A stretch of DNA of 64,000 nt from contig OX638132.1 of NCBI GenBank assembly GCA_951804985.1, forward strand, positions 12,071,529-12,135,528, written 5' to 3'. Below, one piece after another: positions 1 through 9,401 of this stretch. Each line of letters starts with the position of its first letter. Positions within the stretch are counted from its first letter, which is position 1. Position numbers and translations under genes: made by a program. The DNA comes from Dryomyza anilis (lineage: Eukaryota; Arthropoda; Insecta; Diptera; Dryomyzidae). Under the pieces are notes generated by a model, which worked only from the letters and a program-made list of their open reading frames with translations, did no database searches and had not been told where the DNA came from.

Positions 1-289
1 ATTAAAATTTGTCTACACAGTAAAATAACAATTAGGTTAAAAGTTTTTATTTTTATAAAATTATAATAAATCGAATCAAATAAAACGTATAATAATGCAA
101 TGTCAAAATTTCTTTAAGTAATTATTGGTATCTAGTACCAAATTTTTTAATCTCATTGATTTATCTCTTAAATATAAGACTCTGGCTTTAGCTTTTCAAA
201 ATTAGGATAAATTAAATTCATTGCTTTATATACTAAATTTTCAATCATGTTTCGTATTGAGAGCTCTGGATTGAATTTTACTATAGTAT
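1..289. other. AT-rich sequence, nothing recognised
   Basis: No open frame, terminal repeat or RNA signature is seen in this left edge. If the Hs6st gene continues leftwards, this is intron sequence of that gene. Confidence 0.3.
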
Positions 290-425
290 AGTGGAATGAA
301 TAGTACTATTACAAAATAGTGATTTTTTGCCAATCCCGAAAATCCCGGGATTAGTACTTTTTAATACCGTGATTTTCGGGACTAGAAAATGGTCGGGATC
401 CCGAATCCCGGGATTGTATTCCCTA
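290..425. repeat. CCCGGGATT inverted-repeat fragment
   Basis: The motif AATCCCGGGATT and variants (ATCCCGAAAATCCCGGG, CGGGATCCCGAATCCCGG) recur in both orientations within about 130 bp, with two blocks facing each other. This looks like the end of a foldback or hAT-like element, but no target duplication was found and no family can be given. Confidence 0.35.
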
Positions 426-645
426 GCTATAACGCACCCTATCGATCAGGATTCGCACTATTCGGTAGTAAATGTGGGTATTGCATGAAAGGATATTAAT
501 TTTTCTATAAATTAAAATCAATTTGAACGTACAAACGTTTGAAAGTTTTTGTTGGATAACTTTCAAATTCAAAAATTTCAACTAAATTTAGCAATAACGC
601 CTCTAGCGGCCACAATAGGAACGTTCCGGCAGTAAGAGTGGTTAT

Positions 646-1129
646 TAGGCCGGGTCGGTCTCCATACAAACAAAAAAAAAATTGAAAGTCCGCCCCAAAA
701 ATGAAAGATTATCTCTCAAAAGTGTCAGAAAGAAAAAAAAATATTTTTTGGAATCCTCCAAAAACCACCTAAACGGTTTTTCATGTCCGATCATGAAGTT
801 TTATATACCGTTGAAAATGTTTAAGCTGCTAACATATTTGTCCCATAGGTTGAATTGACCTCCGAGATCACCTTCGATGAGTGACATCACTGTTTTCAAA
901 CTTCTACCCCCCTAAATGCAATTTTGTTTCTCATATAATTAAAGATCTCCAAAAATTATTAAATTTTTCTGTTGAAAGTATTTAGATGATCGGACATCAA
1001 ATAAAGAAATTATAACTAAAAAAACACGGTTTTTGGCGAGGTAAAAAAAAAATATTTCTGACACTTTTACGAGGTAAGCTTTCATTTTAGGGGCGGACTT
1101 TCCAACATTTTTTTTTTCGACCCGGCCTA
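646..1129. mobile_element. Non-autonomous hAT-like element, 484 bp
   Basis: The element begins TAGGCCGGGTCG and ends with the reverse complement CGACCCGGCCTA. It is flanked on both sides by the identical 8-bp word GTGGTTAT (638-645 and 1130-1137). Behind the termini, imperfect inverted repeats continue for roughly 170 bp: both arms hold AAAGTCCGCCCC, AAAATGAAAG, AAAAGTGTCAGAAA and ATGTCCGATCAT in the same order. There is no transposase frame inside. An 8-bp target duplication with TA-starting inverted termini is the hallmark of hAT transposons, so this is a deletion derivative or MITE. The boundaries are certain; the superfamily call rests on the duplication length. Confidence 0.8.
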
Positions 1130-1137
1130 GTGGTTAT

Positions 1138-2677
1138 GGATGACGTATAACTTAAAGTAAATTTTGGCTTAACTGCTTTTAACTGGCAGAAGTTATGAAC
1201 GCTCAAAATTGAAATTTAAAAAAAATACCTTTTTTATATCTTTCATAGCACCCAAAATAAAAAGTATGACAATCGTTTTTTTGGAAAAATATAGTTAAAA
1301 TATTCAGTATTTCAAAAAATGTAACCTAAGCGCAACGTTTTTAAAACTCACGGAGATATTAGAACTTAAAGTGAGAAAAATCAATTCACAAATATTTACT
1401 TTTTAAAATTTTTCAAAGGTCCAAATTTCAATCCGAAAAAAAAAATAATATTATCAATCAGGCCAAATGGTCATAAATAAAACATATTACATATTCTTTG
1501 TTGTATATACTAAAATTGGTAAAGAAAAAAAAGTTAAACTTTAACTAATTATACAGCAAAATCTTATCGATCGATTTTTATTTTTATTATCTTAAAAACA
1601 CGTTCAATAATTTCCAATCAAAGAAAAAAAATTCAAAAATATTCACTACATCGAAAGATACAGAGTTTTGGCCAGTGGTCGGGTGTGTAAGCCTGAATAA
1701 TAGGTATTACAATGGAAATTGTACGAGGAAAATACATGGCCTGATTCCACCGGGTAGTGTTTTCTCTCGCTCTATTGGACATCGTACGAAGCAACGCATT
1801 ACAGAGAGAATTCGATCTTCAGTCGCACGATATGTTTGTGGAACAATCTCCCTGCTTCTGTTTATCCCAACAGTTTTAATATTGGATATTTAAAGCAAAC
1901 ATACATCGACACTACTCCATCCTTCCCTTTAACCGATAATCCTTTTTACGGTAAACACTGTGCATGACAATAATAGGGGGCAAAACCAGCAAGGAAGCTG
2001 CAATCGCTGAAGAATTTCCTTTCATTTGACACACACACAAAAGAAAATTTGTGTAATTTTACGATCATAAAGCGAGGCAACTTGTTTTCTCGCTTTATAG
2101 TCGCATTTTTAAACACGCATTTAAAATTGAATCTCGAATGTTTAAATTTAAACTTTAAGAATCAACAATATATGTGTAAAATTAAACATTCAATTGTCGA
2201 AAATTACTCTTTTTTGGTGTTAACTTAAACATAAACGTCGGGAAATCAAAAAAAATAAATAAAGAATTTTTATACACTTTTTTTAACACATCAGACCAAA
2301 ACAGCCTGTAACTCACAAATCATAAAATGCGTTAATTTAAATATAAAATGTGTAAAATTAAACATTTCTAAAGTTCAAGTAAGCTTGTCTAAGAATATAC
2401 AAATAATGTGCAAATTTACCACGCGTGTTTAATTTTAAACATTCGGCATATCATTTTGTGCCGAATTAAACCGAATATAGCACAACAATGGTTTAAAAAT
2501 GCAAATAAAATGTATATATGTACACGTAAATAGTTGTAACATTAATCAATAATTGTCTAAATCGTTTTTTTACACACTCATATACGCATATGTGCACAAA
2601 ATTCGTAAATTTACACTAAAAGAAATACACACTTTTACGTAGTAATTTTAAACTCAGTTTTTAGAGTGCAGGTTTTC
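1138..2677. other. AT-rich sequence with a faint mini-me-like patch
   Basis: Mostly unique AT-rich DNA. Around 1955-2035 the words CAATCGCTGAAGAATTTCC and TTTCATTTGA match the interior of the mini-me copies at 31421 and 39582, so a decayed mini-me body probably spans from here to the recognisable end at 2678-2757. The 72-codon frame at 1675-1893 has no recognised similarity. Confidence 0.35.
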
Positions 2678-2757
2678 CTTACCGGATATGCTTCCTTCTG
2701 TTACAAACGGCGTACCACCCTGATTATACGCTTTCACTCTTAGTGTAGGGTGTAAAA
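2678..2757 (+). mobile_element. mini-me element, 3' end remnant
   Basis: The words ACCGGATATGCTTCCTTCTG, TTACAAACGGCGTACCA and TTTCACTCTTAGTGTAGGGT match the 3' ends of the fuller copies at 31421-32155 and 39582-40259. The (GTCY)n tract and the core are missing here. Confidence 0.6.
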
Positions 2758-2841
2758 AAATCAATTGAGACATACAGTTAATTAAAACTTACAAACTACT
2801 TTTATTCGAGAACAATTGTTTGTTGGGTTGTGAGTATATAA

Positions 2842-3623
2842 TAGAGATGGGCGCGTGCCGTGCTTTTTTCGTGTCACGCCCGAAAATCTGGGTTCGAACG
2901 TGCACATCTCCGTGCGTGCTAGTTGCTGTCGTGCCCGTGCGTGTCCGTGCCTCCAAAAGTTTCTACCCCTATTTTGTTCCGAAAATAAAAATGTCGTGGT
3001 ATTTTTTTAACCTTTTCTAAAAATCTGTTGTTTTATTTTTACTTATGGATTTAAGAGAATAAAACAGTATCAAACATAATTTTTGAATTATTTATTACAG
3101 GGACTAAAACCTATTGGAATTTCGGTTCCGGTTCGGGTTCCAAGATTTTTAAATTGTTGTTCCGGTTTCGATTCTGGTTTCAACCAACAAGTTAAATGGG
3201 TTTCGATTCCGGTTCCATACATTTTTAATAAAATTCCGATTACGGTTCTTTGCGTTCGCTGACAGGGACTATAATATCTGTTCCGGTTTTGGTTCCGATA
3301 TTTTAAAAATAGCGGTACCGATTTCAACCAGAAAAAAATATATATGTTCCGATTCCAGTTCCGGTTGAACACATTTTTAATAACGATTCTGGTTCCAAAA
3401 ATCTAAACGGTTTCGATACTATTTTTCACGTTTCGCTTGCTTTTTCATGTTTTTCCGTGCTTTTTTCGTGTTTCGTCGTGTTTTTCCGTGTTTCTTCGTG
3501 TCTTTTAAAATCCCGTGTTTTCTCGTGCGTGCCTGTAAATTTACTCGTCGGGCTCGTGCGTGTCACCTATCGGCGTGCCCATGCGTGTCCGTGCCATCAA
3601 AAACAGGCACGCGCCCATCTCTA
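2842..3623. mobile_element. Non-autonomous hAT-like element, 782 bp
   Basis: Perfect 18-bp inverted termini, TAGAGATGGGCGCGTGCC at 2842-2859 and its complement at 3606-3623, are flanked by the identical 8-bp target duplication GTATATAA (2834-2841 and 3624-3631). The interior is rich in GGTTCCGGTTC-type and CGTGC/GTCCGTGCC-type short repeats and has no transposase frame. The insertion lies in the intron just downstream (in gene sense) of the Hs6st exon, about 165 bp from its splice donor. Frames such as 2820-3020 and 3447-3701 are by-products of these repeats. Confidence 0.88.
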
Positions 3624-3780
3624 GTATATAATACCATGGTTATCTTAATTTATTCAATTAAAATTATCCCATACATCAAAGTAACTTATTTGCATTTTTA
3701 AAATATATTGACTGAGTTCAGCACTATAGCGACGCATTATTGTTTTTACAAAAGAACACGAAAGTAACCTCGAAATCGTT

Positions 3781-3788
3781 GTACTTAC
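3781..3788 (-). promoter_or_regulatory. Hs6st exon 5' splice donor
   Basis: On the minus strand the exon ends GATTTAAAA and is followed by GTAAGTAC, close to the ideal donor GTAAGT. The conserved protein similarity stops exactly here; reading through gives non-homologous sequence and a stop at 3654. Confidence 0.85.
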
Positions 3789-4190
3789 TTTTAAATCCAA
3801 GTCACGCACTAAATGACGGCCAAACGATGTGCCGCCCGTCTTTTGAATGTGCAGGAAAACCATGACATCGTGACCGTCCATGTCGAATTGGAAATCATCG
3901 TTAAGGACATCCTCGTAACTGAGTCCAGCATTTGCTATAATAATGTTCTGTTGTATTGATTTCGTATTTATGGACGAGTATAAGGACGAAGATGATGAGG
4001 CGGCAGTAATGCCATTCCCAGCTGCTGCTAACGCCGCCTGATGCTGTTGACGTTGTAGTCCGTAGGCGACAGACGCCGAACCAATGGCCGATGCGGAGGC
4101 CGCCGCAATGGCGCCCGCTTGCACAATGCCTTCGTTGTATGACAGGATATCCGGTTGCAGCATTATGCCACGTTTGGAGAGCGCACAAAC
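3789..4190 (-). CDS. Hs6st: Heparan-sulfate 6-O-sulfotransferase, internal exon (partial gene)
   Basis: This 402-nt exon encodes 134 residues and begins and ends in phase 0. Known function: a type II Golgi membrane enzyme that moves sulfate from PAPS to the 6-O position of glucosamine in heparan sulfate, shaping FGF and other growth-factor signalling. Seen here: a stem of about 95 residues rich in Ala, Ser and Gln (residues about 20-75), then FQFDMDGHDVMVFLHIQKTGG and TSFGRHLVRDLDL near the end. HIQKTGGTSFGR is the 5'-phosphosulfate (PAPS) loop with its catalytic Lys, and the block matches the start of the vertebrate HS6ST catalytic domain almost residue for residue. The stem is longer than in vertebrate HS6ST1. 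The 3' phosphate-binding region and the rest of the sulfotransferase fold lie in exons left of the window. The membrane-anchor exon upstream was not identified. An internal Met at 4163 could be mistaken for the start, but coding similarity to a stem (ALSKRGI) and a good acceptor precede it. Confidence 0.92.
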
Positions 4191-4230
4191 CTATTGGCAC
4201 AATGAGAAAAATAGAAGAGAAGCAATTAAA
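4191..4230 (-). promoter_or_regulatory. Hs6st exon 3' splice acceptor and polypyrimidine tract
   Basis: On the minus strand the sequence reads TTGCTTCTCTTCTATTTTTC, then TCATTGTGCCAATAG, directly before the exon. The in-frame TAG at the acceptor closes the frame upstream, so the exon cannot extend further. Confidence 0.8.
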
Positions 4231-5210
4231 TAAAAAAAAATCAAAAACATTTTTGCGTTAATTATATTGATTAAGGCGATAATTAAATTGGTTAATTGGT
4301 TTCATTATAAATGTGAAATTGCAAGAGAATACAAATATAGAAAACAGATATACAAATCGAATTCCATGTTAAAGAAAATAAATTTTAACAACATTAAATC
4401 ACCAATTTTTCATGTACATTGAGTAACCAAATTAAATAGTTTGAATGAAATATAGATACAAAATATTATTTTCTGATTTTTCAGACAACCTTAATTAATA
4501 TTTCTAAAGCTTAAAAATAAGCATTGAAATTTAAATATCTAACGCATTTTCAAAAATGTAAACATCGATTTCCTAGTAATTCTAGAAAATTTTTGACAGA
4601 AAATTTAAATCTGTCACATCTGTACCTTCGAGTACCAAAAGTGTAAATAAATATAAAAAAAAATATGTTTCACAAAAAAGGAAAAATAATCATTATTTCG
4701 TAATAATGATTATTAATATTGTCAGATATAAAATTATTTTTAGCAAAAAATCGTAGTCTAAATTTTCATACAGAACATTCGGAATTATTCTGTGATTTAT
4801 TATGAAACAACTATAAACTTTAGAACAAAATGTTCATATACAAAAATAAAGTAAAATGTTTCAGCTATCTTTCTAAATTATCCAAAAAAAATTAATTTGT
4901 ACGCAAAAAGTATTTTTAGAAAAAGAAAGAAAATTTTGTCCCGTCTGAAATATTTCTATGATTTTTTATGAAAAAACTATAAACTTTTAGAACAATGTGT
5001 AAATATTCAAATAAAGAACATGATTTTAGCTATTTTTCAAAATAATTAAAAACAAAATTTGTACGCTGACTTATCCAATGAACCTCAAACTGCACTTCCG
5101 TTTTTGTCCCGTCCGAAACGACAACTATTTAATTTATATCTTTTGATCTACCGTATAGAATTCTTTAGTTTTTTTACATATGTTAAGTCGTATTTAAATA
5201 TTATTTGCAT
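4231..5210. other. Probable Hs6st intron, AT-rich, nothing recognised
   Basis: No conserved frame or terminal repeats. Two related blocks of about 100 bp (near 4780-4860 and 4955-5050), each containing ATTTATTATGAAA/TTTTTTATGAAA and ACTATAAACTTTTAGAAC-like words, indicate an old local duplication. Confidence 0.35.
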
Positions 5211-5571
5211 TCCCTGATAGGGACTATCAGGGAATGGTTTCGAGATTTTTAAAATACCGGTTCCGATACCAAGCAGAAAAAGTATATGGGTTCCGATTCC
5301 AGTTCCGGTTCTACACATTTATAATAACGATTCCGGTTCCAAAAATCTAAACGGTTCCGGTATTATTTTTCACGTTACGCCTGCTTTTTTATGTTTTTCC
5401 GTGCTTTTTTAGTGTTTTGTCGTATTTTCTGTGTTACTTCGTGTCTTTTTAAAAACGGTGCTTTATCGTGCTACTCGTGCGTTACTGTAAATTTAGTCGT
5501 CGGGCTCGTGCTCGTGCGTGTCCCCTATCGGAGTGCCCGTGCCATCAAAAACTGGTACGCGCCCATCTCTA
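5211..5571. mobile_element. Half copy of the 782-bp hAT-like element
   Basis: This stretch matches the right half of the element at 2842-3623 (GGTTCCGATTCCAGTTCCGG-type words, then ATTTTTCACGTTACGC, then the terminus GCGCCCATCTCTA). The left half is absent. The truncation point carries a perfect hairpin: TCCCTGATA at 5211-5219, 5-nt loop, TATCAGGGA at 5225-5233. Confidence 0.75.
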
Positions 5572-5740
5572 ATTTATACCTGCTACCTACGCAGTCCTCC
5601 GTCGACTATGTGAATTTGTAGAATACGAAATAGGTTCCGTTCCAGTGTACGTATTACTATTATTATGGTATAATTTATTAAAATAAAAACGTAGTTTAGT
5701 TCCTTTAATGTGTTTAAGGAACTAAAAACAATTGTATTTG

Positions 5741-6040
5741 CACTATTAGAAATGAAATTAATATTGTTAAAATAATGGTATGGATTTTTTCGAATACTAT
5801 TAAATAAAACAGAAAACTTAAATTAGTCTGAAAAACCTTATTTTAATTGTACGAAGAAATCAATCGTAGCATAAGATACTTAATAGGACACTTTCTTCTT
5901 GGGATATTTTGGGAGCAGTGACAAGTTTTATTAAAAAAAAAAAACATTGATATATGTTTGAGTAAAAGGGATGGTATTTAATATTGACAATTATTTCATT
6001 TATGATTTAATTCATTATTTAGGATTTAATTTTCTGGGTG
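5741..6040. mobile_element. Degenerate CACCCAG-type MITE
   Basis: The right end AATTTTCTGGGTG matches the MITEs at 13743-13953 and elsewhere, and the interior holds AATACTATTAAAT and AATTAGTCTGAAA-like family words. The left end CACTATTAGAAATGAAAT is only a weak match, so this copy is old and its left boundary is uncertain. Confidence 0.4.
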
Positions 6041-6147
6041 TACTGACCGCATACTAATTCTAAAATCTGGCAACGTTAAAAATAACAAATCGAATCGAAA
6101 GAAACTGAGTGTACTGAACCCCATACTAATTCTAAAATCTGGCAACG
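6038..6147. repeat. 71-bp tandem duplication flanking the Transib-like element
   Basis: GTGTACTGA, CCATACTAATTCTAAAATCT and GGCAACG recur with a 71-bp period (6038 and 6109). The second unit is interrupted at CAACG by the element at 6148-7884 and resumes at 7885 with CAACGTTAAAACTAACAAAT. The first unit holds the uninterrupted version CAACGTTAAAAATAACAAAT and so preserves the pre-insertion site. Confidence 0.85.
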
Positions 6148-7884
6148 CACTATGGGTCAGAAACCGCATTAGCGTCTCATAAATACTTTAGGTGAAAGTC
6201 ATCGGAAATGAATGAAATAAACTATTTTAGATAAGATAAATTATTCAATTTTCATAATCAAAAATATTTTTTGAATTAATTTTATTTTAAATATACGAAA
6301 TACATACTCAAACATGATTTTTTTTTTTTTTTTTTTAAGATTTTTTGAGCAATATTTTTAAGTGCCTTTTTTCGAAATGTTTCGAAGCAAAAGAATATTA
6401 TGTGGTACCATTTTGAAAAGGTATGATATAGAGCTTTCAAACAGTGCTTTTAAAATTGTTATTATATGCTTATGTACACTGTAAAAAATTAAAGAGTAGG
6501 TGCAATTTTTGAATTCTAAAACTTCTACTTTGATTAAAGTGTTAACTATCGCGCTGTTCCCCGCCGAAAGAAATTTTAATGAATTGTTAAAAATAGTTTA
6601 ATGATTATTCATAAAAATGGATGCAGAAAGTGCGCATATTTACGCAAAATATGTCAGAGCCCAAAATGTAAGACGGCTAAAAAAAAAATACAGTTAATTA
6701 AATATAGTTTCTGATACTACTTACGTTCTGGTAAACATTTTAATGCACATTTCATAAAAATTGGTCGAGCCGTTCAGAATTTATCGCAATTTTACTAAAA
6801 AATATTTTAACCTCGAAAATATGCGATTAATACCCTTCATTCTAACATTTATACTATAAGAACATACGAAATATTACTGCTGGCAATAATACAAAAATCA
6901 TGAAAATCGGTTATGCCGTTCATGTTTTATTACGTTTTACCTCAATGGCCGAAATACAAGAAATTGCGATTTTACTACTATTATTCTAGGATTATGCACT
7001 GAACTTGATATATGAAAATTTTCACTTCCGCTTGTCCGATTCTTTCCATTTTTGGAACATAGTGAGATACTATCAATATCTAATGAAATACAAAAATTCA
7101 CTTATTTATCTAACGAAATACAAAAGTTACAGTTAAATATGTGGCAAAAATTTACATTTTTCAAAAAAAAAAAAATTTAATTTAATATATGAAATGTGTC
7201 CCACCATGAATTCCAATTCCGCCCATTTTTGGAGTAGTTTAAGGTGCAGCCATAAACTAGTTTAATCCAAACTTTTAACTGTTTATCTCTTAAAAGAAAA
7301 TAGTTACAGATAAATAAGTGTTAAAAACACCTTTTTCAATTTTCATATAAGAAAAGTGCCATTCCCCTTTTTCATATTTTGTCCATTTTTCACAGAAAGA
7401 TGTGTATAACCAATAACTATATGAATCCAAAATTTCATTCATTTATCTCTGTTAACAATGACTTTTACATATGAAACTGCCTCTCCCCCTTTTTCAATTC
7501 TACCCATTTTTATAAAGGGATAATGTTCCATTATAAGCTAACTAAGTTCAAAGTTTCGTTCAGTTATCACTTAAATTTCAAAAGTTATAGGCTAATAAGT
7601 GCGAAAATTATTTATGTGACATACATATATAATAGTGCCCCGCCCATTTCCGTTTCCATCTATTTATATACTATAGCAAGATACACAAAAAAGAATAAAT
7701 AAATCCAAAGTTTCAGCAATTTAAAATACCATAAGTAATAGGCATATGTAATATTATTGAACTTTCGTTAATAAAAAGTGCCACTCCCCCTTTCCAACTT
7801 CGTCCATTTTTTCACAACATTTATCTCTTGTACAAAAAAATTTAAGGATTTATGAGACGCAAAAGTGCCTTCTGACCCACTGTG
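6148..7884. mobile_element. Non-autonomous Transib-like element, 1737 bp
   Basis: The left end reads CACTATGGGTCAGAA and the right end, inverted, CACAGTGGGTCAGAA. Both ends also share GCGTCTCATAAAT at the same distance, giving inverted termini of about 38 bp. The flanks are a 5-bp target duplication CAACG (6143-6147; 7885-7889). Known of the family: Transib transposons, relatives of the RAG1 recombinase, have termini beginning CACWATGG and make 5-bp duplications. No transposase frame remains. Much of the right half consists of about six diverged modules of roughly 120-160 bp (near 7016, 7196, 7356, 7478, 7635 and 7779), each with a GTGCC.CTCCCCC...CCATTTTT segment. The boundaries are very secure; the Transib assignment is by terminus and duplication length. 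Confidence 0.78.
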
Positions 7885-8564
7885 CAACGTTAAAACTAAC
7901 AAATCGAATCGAAACAAACTACAATAAAACAAAAGCATATTTTGGATTCTGCCGAACCTACGGCAAGCAAGCACGTTCGACAACACCAAACCCACTTGCA
8001 TACAACTGCCACCCACGCCCACGTCAACCACCATCACCTTCACCAGCGATAGCATTAACTTCCGATAACCTGGCTTTGGCTTTATCTTTGCGTTTCCGGT
8101 GTTTTAAGCAACGTAAACATGTTAAAAACTTTTTTTGGCTTTGGGCGAACGTAGTGTGCGTATTTAGGCACAGATGTGTGTGTATGTGTGTTTGTATGTG
8201 TTTGCATGTCTTTGTATGTGTTTGTATTTGTGGCTGTGTAGTGCGTGTGTAAATCATGTTGTGCCTGTCTGTCTTTTTGGCGGCGTGCAATACAAGCGTA
8301 TAAAGTTTTGCCTTTAATCTGTTTCACAACAAAGTTGCACAACTTTCAAAGTTCGACAAACTGTTCGAAGTACATACAAAGAAGCAACACACATGCCGTT
8401 GCGAACATCGAAATAAAAAACAACCACAACCAACAATCTATCAATAACCAGTAAATGTTTGTACAGATTTTGTTGTTTGTTGCGAATGTCAATAAATCGT
8501 TCTCAAATTGTACAACCTTGTTGAAGAACTTTTGCACTCATTTAAAATCAAAAAAAAAAAAATA
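7885..8564. other. GC-richer island with a TG microsatellite; possible untranslated exon
   Basis: 7960-8130 is clearly more GC-rich than its surroundings and a (TG)n-type tract covers about 8168-8248. Several short overlapping frames on both strands come from the repeat and none resembles a known protein. A minus-strand frame at 8346-8537 has a hydrophobic stretch, but it lacks a suitable phase-0 donor to join the Hs6st exon. The island could be an untranslated exon or regulatory DNA; this is inference only. Confidence 0.35.
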
Positions 8565-8751
8565 TATATATTTCAGATCATTTATACACGTAGTGTTTTG
8601 GATTTCATACCAATTCAAAAGTGTATAGTATTTGAAAAATTCATTACCATTAATTTAATAATTTTAGTATTATTAAATATTTTAAAATGGGAATCATTAG
8701 AACTGTAGGAAATACTATTTACTTTGTAGTATTTCACCAATTAATTTTATA

Positions 8752-9076
8752 ACGGTTTTTCAATAAGAGCGCTACAAGTGTTTTTCATCAGGGACGCTAC
8801 AAAAGTAGAGCGACAGGGACAGCAAACGACGCCATATTTCTTGCCGCTCTTCAATTCTCTTCAGTAAGGTTTGCCATTTCATGATGGAAAGATATACAAG
8901 CCAACAACGAGTCGAAATTATTAAAATTTACTATCGAAATTCGAATTCGTATATCTTTCCATCAGGAAATGGCAAACCTTACTGAAGAGAAATGTCAAAA
9001 GAGAGGCAAGAAATATCGCGTCGTTTGCTGTCCCTGTCGCTCTACTTTTGTAGCGTCCCTGTTGAAAAGCCCTTTA
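8752..9076. mobile_element. Foldback TA-transposon with about 150-bp inverted repeats (copy 1)
   Basis: Nearly the whole element is two long inverted arms. Shared words facing each other include GGGACGCTACAAAAGTAGAG, CGACAGGGACAGCAAACGAC, CTTCAGTAAGGTTTGCCATT and GATGGAAAGATATAC. The ends carry GGTTTTTCAA / TTGAAAAGCCC flanked by TA-rich sequence. The left arm has about 30 extra bp with a second GCGCTACAAG word. The short centre holds the first codons of a transposase (see 8884-8985). A second copy lies at 59789-60128. Confidence 0.82.
8884..8985 (+). pseudogene. Truncated transposase N-terminus inside foldback element
   Basis: A 33-codon frame starts MERYTSQQRVEIIKIYYRNS and then runs into the complementary arm, stopping 13 codons later. 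The first 20 residues match the N-terminal helix of the Tc1/IS630-related DUF4817 transposases common in insects (pattern ERY..QQRVEII..YY.NS). The rest of the DNA-binding domain and the whole DDE catalytic domain are missing. The ATG lies inside the inverted arm, so the opposite arm carries a complementary copy of the first codons. The same fragment, with one early stop difference, occurs in the second copy. Confidence 0.6.
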
Positions 9077-9401
9077 TAGTTGTCTCATTATTTTAAAATT
9101 CAAATATTAATATTTACTAATGGTATAAATACTTTGGTTTTAATGTGCTTTCTCGTATAATAATAAACATCTTACAATGTGGCAAATAAAAACTGTATTT
9201 AAAAATTTTACAATTTCTCTACATGTCCTATAAAATTTATTTTACTTTTTATTTAGCAAAACTACAAAGTAGAAATAGAAAGTAGAAAACATAGAAATAG
9301 ATATTACATTCAAAAAATACGATTTTGTTATGCCTTAATACTCGTTTACCCCAAATTACAATGCAGCATATATAGTGCCAATTTTCTCGTAGGAGTATAT
9401 A

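Larger units (their letters stand above)
8565..9205. repeat. Dispersed AT-rich repeat, split by a foldback element
   Basis: The words AGTATTTGAAAAATTCA, TTAATTTAATAATTTTA, GGTATAAATACT and ATAATAAAC recur in the same order at about 51600-51745. Here they lie on both sides of the element at 8752-9076, which therefore inserted into an older copy of the repeat. Confidence 0.5.

Noticed and set aside
3654..3788. Continuation of the Hs6st frame beyond LVRDLDLK
   Set aside because: Similarity stops at a strong GTAAGTAC donor; the remaining codons are read-through into the intron.
8024..8342. His/Thr-rich minus-strand frames
   Set aside because: They translate the TG/CA microsatellite; no family similarity and no splice sites consistent with Hs6st.
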